Assembly (NCBI GenBank): GCA_934511465.1
Contig: CAKSWG010000007.1
Location: forward strand, 1-64,000
DNA: 64,000 bases
Direction of reading: 5' to 3'
Source of the DNA: an uncultured Faecalibacterium sp.
GTDB taxonomy: Bacteria > Bacillota > Clostridia > Oscillospirales > Ruminococcaceae
Both the position numbers and the translations under genes were made by a program. Each line of letters opens with the position of its first letter. Position 1 is the stretch's first letter. The notes beneath the pieces are model-generated. The model did no database searches. It worked only from the letters and a program-made list of their open reading frames with translations, and was not told the origin of the DNA. This document shows positions 61,026 to 64,000 of the stretch, in pieces.

Positions 61026-61139
61026 AACTTTATCAATCACGAATGATGTTGTCCTGCGTATGGCATTGATTTTCAGGCAGGACCATTTCAAACAAGAAAA
61101 AGCGGGCATACTGCTTGCTTTTGAATGGAGGACAACACA

Positions 61140-61508
61140 ATGGATATGCAGAATATGGACCTTCAGGGCGGCAGCCTTCAGATCTCCACCGAAGTGATCG
61201 GCAAGATCGCACGCTGTGCTGCATTAGAGATCGACGGCGTTGCCGAAGTTTCCTGTGGCAAGCAGAATAAAAAGCTCAAGGATATTCTGGAGGCTTCCAG
61301 CATCCAGTCTCCCGTTGTCGTGGAAATGCGCGACGGCACCGCAAACATTACGCTGCATTTGATGATGCGTTTTGGTGCGCGCATCCCGGCTGTGGCGGAA
61401 AAAGTGCAGGAAAATGTGAAGAACGCTGTACAGAGCATGACCAACGTCACGGTGAGCCGCGTCAATCTGGTGATCGCCGGGCTGGCCGATGCAGCAGCAG
61501 AACAGTAA
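61140..61508 (+). CDS. Asp23/Gls24 family envelope stress response protein
   Basis: A 122-residue Asp23/Gls24 (YqhY-like) protein. The motif GSLQISTEVIGKIARCAALEIDGVAEVS is diagnostic, and the C-terminal VNLVIAGL is typical. The ATG at 61140 follows GGAGG by 8 nt; the ATG at 61125 overlaps that ribosome site. In Firmicutes yqhY sits upstream of nusB and is linked to control of fatty-acid synthesis or envelope stress. The same gene order is kept here. Confidence 0.93.
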   Translation: MDMQNMDLQGGSLQISTEVIGKIARCAALEIDGVAEVSCGKQNKKLKDILEASSIQSPVVVEMRDGTANITLHLMMRFGARIPAVAEKVQENVKNAVQSMTNVTVSRVNLVIAGLADAAAEQ

Positions 61509-61578
61509 AATCAAAAAAGTTAAAGGCCGCTGCCTTCCGCCGTTTTTGCCGGAGGGCCCCGGCTGTGAGAGGATCGTT

Positions 61579-62022
61579 ATGGAAAACATTTTGCCCCGTA
61601 GAGAAGCACGTGAGAATGCATTTTTGCTGGCATTCTCGCAGACGTTTGGTGATGTTCCGCTGGCTGAGGCGATCACCAATCATGAAGAAAACGACGAAGA
61701 GCATCCGGTGGATGGCTTCAGCAAGCATCTGCTGAACGCATATTATGACCACTCGGCTGAGGTGGACGATGAAATTCGTGCCCATCTGCGCAACTGGACC
61801 ATGGAGCGTCTGCCGCGCGTGAGCCTGACCGTCCTGCGTCTGGCTGTGGCAGAGATGCTGTTTGGCGGCGAGAACAAGCCCGGTGTTGCCATCAACGAGG
61901 CAGTGGAACTGACTAAAAAGTATGGCGCGGATGATGACTATCAGTTCGTGAACGGTCTGCTTGGCGCAGTGGCCCGTGACCACGGTCTGGATGCTGCCAC
62001 AGCGGAGCAGGCCGAACAGTGA
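61579..62022 (+). CDS. nusB: Transcription antitermination protein NusB
   Basis: Binds boxA RNA with NusE to allow complete rRNA transcription. The 147-residue helical protein begins LPRREARENAFLLAFSQ and has RVSLTVLRLAVAEMLFG, VAINEAVELTKKYGADDDYQFVNGLLGAV at the C-terminus. The ATG at 61579 follows GAGAGG; the frame extends back to 61489 without a comparable site. Overlaps the next gene by 4 nt. Confidence 0.96.
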   Translation: MENILPRREARENAFLLAFSQTFGDVPLAEAITNHEENDEEHPVDGFSKHLLNAYYDHSAEVDDEIRAHLRNWTMERLPRVSLTVLRLAVAEMLFGGENKPGVAINEAVELTKKYGADDDYQFVNGLLGAVARDHGLDAATAEQAEQ

Positions 62023-62960
62023 GCCGCTATACGCTCGGTTTTGATACAAGCAACTATGCAACCTCTCTGGCAGTGTTTGATACAGCTGGAGAGGTTGTTT
62101 GCGCAAAGAAACGCTTTTTGCCGGTAAAAGAGGGCCAGCTTGGCCTGCGGCAGAGCGATGCCTTGTTTCATCACACGGTGGCGCTGCCGGAGATGATGCA
62201 GGAGCTTGCGCAGGAATTTGACCTGACAAAGATCAGTGCGGTGGGTGTATCGCAAAAGCCGCGTCCGGTAGAAGGCAGCTATATGCCGTGCTTTCTGGCG
62301 GGCGTCAGCGCAGCAACGGCCTTTGCACTGGCAAGGGACATCCCGCTTGTGCGGACGACCCACCAGCAGGGTCATGCTGCGGCTGCACTGTTTGCTGCGA
62401 AAGGCGAACAGCTGTTTAAAGAAAAAGTTCTGCTGTTCCATATTTCTGGCGGAACCACCGATCTGCTGCTCTGTGATCAGGTGCGGCAGATCACGACCCT
62501 TGGCACCAGCACCGACCTCTACGCCGGGCAGGCAGTAGACCGTGTAGGCGTCAAGCTCGGGTTCGGCTTCCCGGCAGGCGCCGAGGTATCCCGTCTGGCG
62601 GCGCAGTGTGAAGAAGAAATCAAGCCCAGATCCAGCGTGAAGGGGATGCAGTGCAGCCTTTCCGGGCTGGAAAACCAGTGCAATGCCCTGCTTGCCGCAG
62701 GCAAACCGCCGGAGTATGTGTGCAAATACTGCCTGCTCTGCGTGGCAGATACGGTGGTCAAAATGACAAAAGCGGCACAGAAGGAGCATCCGGGCCTGCC
62801 GGTCGTCTGTGCCGGCGGCGTGATGAGCAGTGATATCATCCATGCGTGGGTGCAAAAACGCCTGCCGCAGGTGCATTTTGTGCCCGGACAGTATTCCAGC
62901 GATAACGCCATCGGCGTTTCCATTCTTGCAGCCCGGGAGGCTGGCTTATGGCTGAAGTGA
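62019..62960 (+). CDS. TsaD/Kae1-like paralogue between nusB and xseA
   Basis: A 313-residue ASKHA-fold protein related to TsaD/Kae1. It starts YTLGFDTSNYATSLAVFD, has the metal-ligand spacing HQQGH (TsaD usually HxEGH), the phosphate-binding FHISGGTTDLLL, and a late PVVCAGGVMSSDIIH block. It lacks several TsaD stretches and is shorter than the usual 340. Real TsaD is expected elsewhere in the genome. The GTG start at 62019 overlaps nusB, and the end overlaps xseA by 13 nt, so it is in the operon. Function unknown. Confidence 0.8.
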   Translation: MSRYTLGFDTSNYATSLAVFDTAGEVVCAKKRFLPVKEGQLGLRQSDALFHHTVALPEMMQELAQEFDLTKISAVGVSQKPRPVEGSYMPCFLAGVSAATAFALARDIPLVRTTHQQGHAAAALFAAKGEQLFKEKVLLFHISGGTTDLLLCDQVRQITTLGTSTDLYAGQAVDRVGVKLGFGFPAGAEVSRLAAQCEEEIKPRSSVKGMQCSLSGLENQCNALLAAGKPPEYVCKYCLLCVADTVVKMTKAAQKEHPGLPVVCAGGVMSSDIIHAWVQKRLPQVHFVPGQYSSDNAIGVSILAAREAGLWLK

Positions 62961-64000
62961 TCACGGTATCCGCATTGAACCGCTATGTGAAAACATTGCT
63001 GGACGCAAACGACATCCTGTTCGATCTGGCATTGCGCGGCGAGATTGCAAACTTTGTACAGAACGCGCGCAGCGGACACTGCTACTTTACCCTGCGGGAT
63101 GAAGCCAGCAGCGTGAAGGCCGTGATGTTCCGCACTGACGCGCGCCGCCTTGCTTTCCGTCCGGAGGAAGGAATGCGCGTTGTTGTGCGCTGCCGTGCCA
63201 CGCTTTATGAACGGGACGGCGCATTCCAGCTCTATGTGAATGATATGTTCCCGGATGGCATCGGCGCAGCGCAGCTGGCACTGGAGCAGCTTAAAGCCAG
63301 ACTGGAAAAAGAGGGCCTGTTCGATGCCGAGCACAAAAAGCCTCTGCCGGCATTTCCAAAATGCATCGGTGTCGTTACCAGCAAGACCGGCGCTGCGCTG
63401 CAAGATATCCGCAATGTGATCGCCCGGCGCTGGCCATCGGTGCGGCTGCTGTTGTGTCCGGTAACGGTACAGGGCTTTGAGGCTGCGCAGCAGGTTGCAG
63501 TCGCGATCCGAACTCTGGACCAGCGCAAAGAGGTGGACGAGATCATTGTGGCGCGCGGCGGCGGCAGCAGGGAAGATTTGTGGGTGTTCAACGCCGAGAT
63601 CATTGCACGGGCAGCTTACCGCTGTAAAAAACCACTGATCAGCGCCATTGGTCATGAGATCGACTACACACTTCTGGACTTTGTGGCCGACCGCCGCGCA
63701 CCCACGCCTTCTGCCGCGGCAGAGCTTGCGGTGCCGGACCGGGCCGAACAAATGCGGATATTGCAGGATCTGCAACAAAATATTCGCAAAAATATGCAAA
63801 AACGGTTTGATTTATGCTATAATAGTCTGGAACAATACAACTTTGTGTTGGAACAGAGCTCTGCCCGCAGGAATTGGCAAAAGAAAAGCGGCGAGTTGCA
63901 GCAGATGCAGCAGGATGTTCAGCACGAGATGTGTCGGCAGCTGCAATCTGCACAACAGGAATTGCAGCACGCAGCTGTACTGGCCAGTTCGCTGAACCCT
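62948..64000 (+). CDS. xseA: Exodeoxyribonuclease VII large subunit, 3'-truncated by window edge
   Basis: Degrades single-stranded DNA with XseB. The frame from the ATG at 62948 is open to the last base (351 codons). The N-terminal OB-fold has ITVSALNRYVKTLL, RGEIANFVQNARSGHCYFTL and VKAVMFR. The catalytic region follows with IGVVTSKTGAALQDI, IIVARGGGSREDLWVFN and SAIGHEIDYTLLDFVADRRAPTPSAAAE. The remaining coiled-coil C-terminus begins at about residue 265. It overlaps the TsaD-like gene. Confidence 0.96.
   Translation, partial: MAEVITVSALNRYVKTLLDANDILFDLALRGEIANFVQNARSGHCYFTLRDEASSVKAVMFRTDARRLAFRPEEGMRVVVRCRATLYERDGAFQLYVNDMFPDGIGAAQLALEQLKARLEKEGLFDAEHKKPLPAFPKCIGVVTSKTGAALQDIRNVIARRWPSVRLLLCPVTVQGFEAAQQVAVAIRTLDQRKEVDEIIVARGGGSREDLWVFNAEIIARAAYRCKKPLISAIGHEIDYTLLDFVADRRAPTPSAAAELAVPDRAEQMRILQDLQQNIRKNMQKRFDLCYNSLEQYNFVLEQSSARRNWQKKSGELQQMQQDVQHEMCRQLQSAQQELQHAAVLASSLNP

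Overview
This 64 kb window is a chromosomal segment of a moderately high-GC Gram-positive anaerobe. Gene order and protein style point to the Oscillospiraceae/Ruminococcaceae (Clostridia). It most resembles Faecalibacterium and its relatives, but that genus call is inference from memory and was not checked by a search. Supporting traits are Firmicutes-type operons (tig-clpP-clpX, hprK-murB-rapZ-whiA, SRP RNA-dnaX-ebfC-recR), HPr kinase, WhiA, sporulation and germination genes, an FMN riboswitch in front of ribU, and extended -10 promoters (TGn before TATAAT-like boxes). Nearly all of it is housekeeping DNA, densely packed with 4-nt ATGA start/stop overlaps and strong GGAGG ribosome sites.

Layout. 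1-2.4 kb: lepB (5' cut by the window), rbgA, rnhB, yraN. 2.5-4.7 kb: thrC and a metallophosphoesterase. 4.9-8.3 kb: trigger factor and ClpXP. 8.5-12.9 kb: a PLP aminotransferase, a fused secDF, nrdR. 13-17.4 kb: DUF4363/DUF421 genes and a divergent gerA-gerB-gerC-like germinant receptor operon. 17.4-21.2 kb (minus strand): a Na/Pi cotransporter-PhoU fusion followed by a PhoB/PhoR-like two-component pair, preceded by TTTACA repeats that look like a Pho box. 21.5-29.8 kb: hprK, murB, rapZ, whiA, dnaE, pfkA. 30.3-32.3 kb: ligA. 32.4-37.1 kb: complete spoIIIAA-AH. 37.1-43.5 kb: transporters (split chromate transporter, ZIP, MscS, riboswitch-controlled ribU, MATE) and a Ser/Ala/Glu-rich lipoprotein. 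43.7-48.3 kb: mraY and a one-carbon cluster (glyA; divergent MTHFS-fchA-folD). 48.4-50.4 kb: corrinoid adenosyltransferase, HMA-domain protein, ketopantoate reductase-like protein. 50.5-54.7 kb (minus): Rad3-like helicase-nuclease, P-loop ATPase, family 4 uracil-DNA glycosylase. 54.9-60.2 kb: pta, SRP RNA, dnaX, ebfC, recR, smpB, tmRNA. 60.2-64 kb: an integrase remnant beside the tmRNA, tRNA-Leu, an Asp23/Gls24 protein, nusB, a TsaD-like paralogue and xseA (3' cut by the window).

How the genes fit together. FolD has lost the residues associated with cyclohydrolase activity, while FchA, a separate cyclohydrolase, sits just upstream in the same operon; with MTHFS and GlyA this makes a coherent folate C1 module. 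The Pho-type two-component system lies in one operon with the transporter it probably controls. SmpB and tmRNA are adjacent, as are SRP RNA and dnaX-ebfC-recR. A full spoIIIA operon plus a gerABC set implies sporulation ancestry or capability.

I did not find a clear, wholly new multi-gene system. The best leads are the FolD/FchA division of labour, the Pho-box cluster, a perfect 12-bp dyad on the promoter of the HMA gene, a perfect cre-like site before ligA, long perfect dyads between tig and clpP, the tmRNA-linked integrase scar with 10-bp tandem repeats, the TsaD-like paralogue, and the low-complexity lipoprotein.
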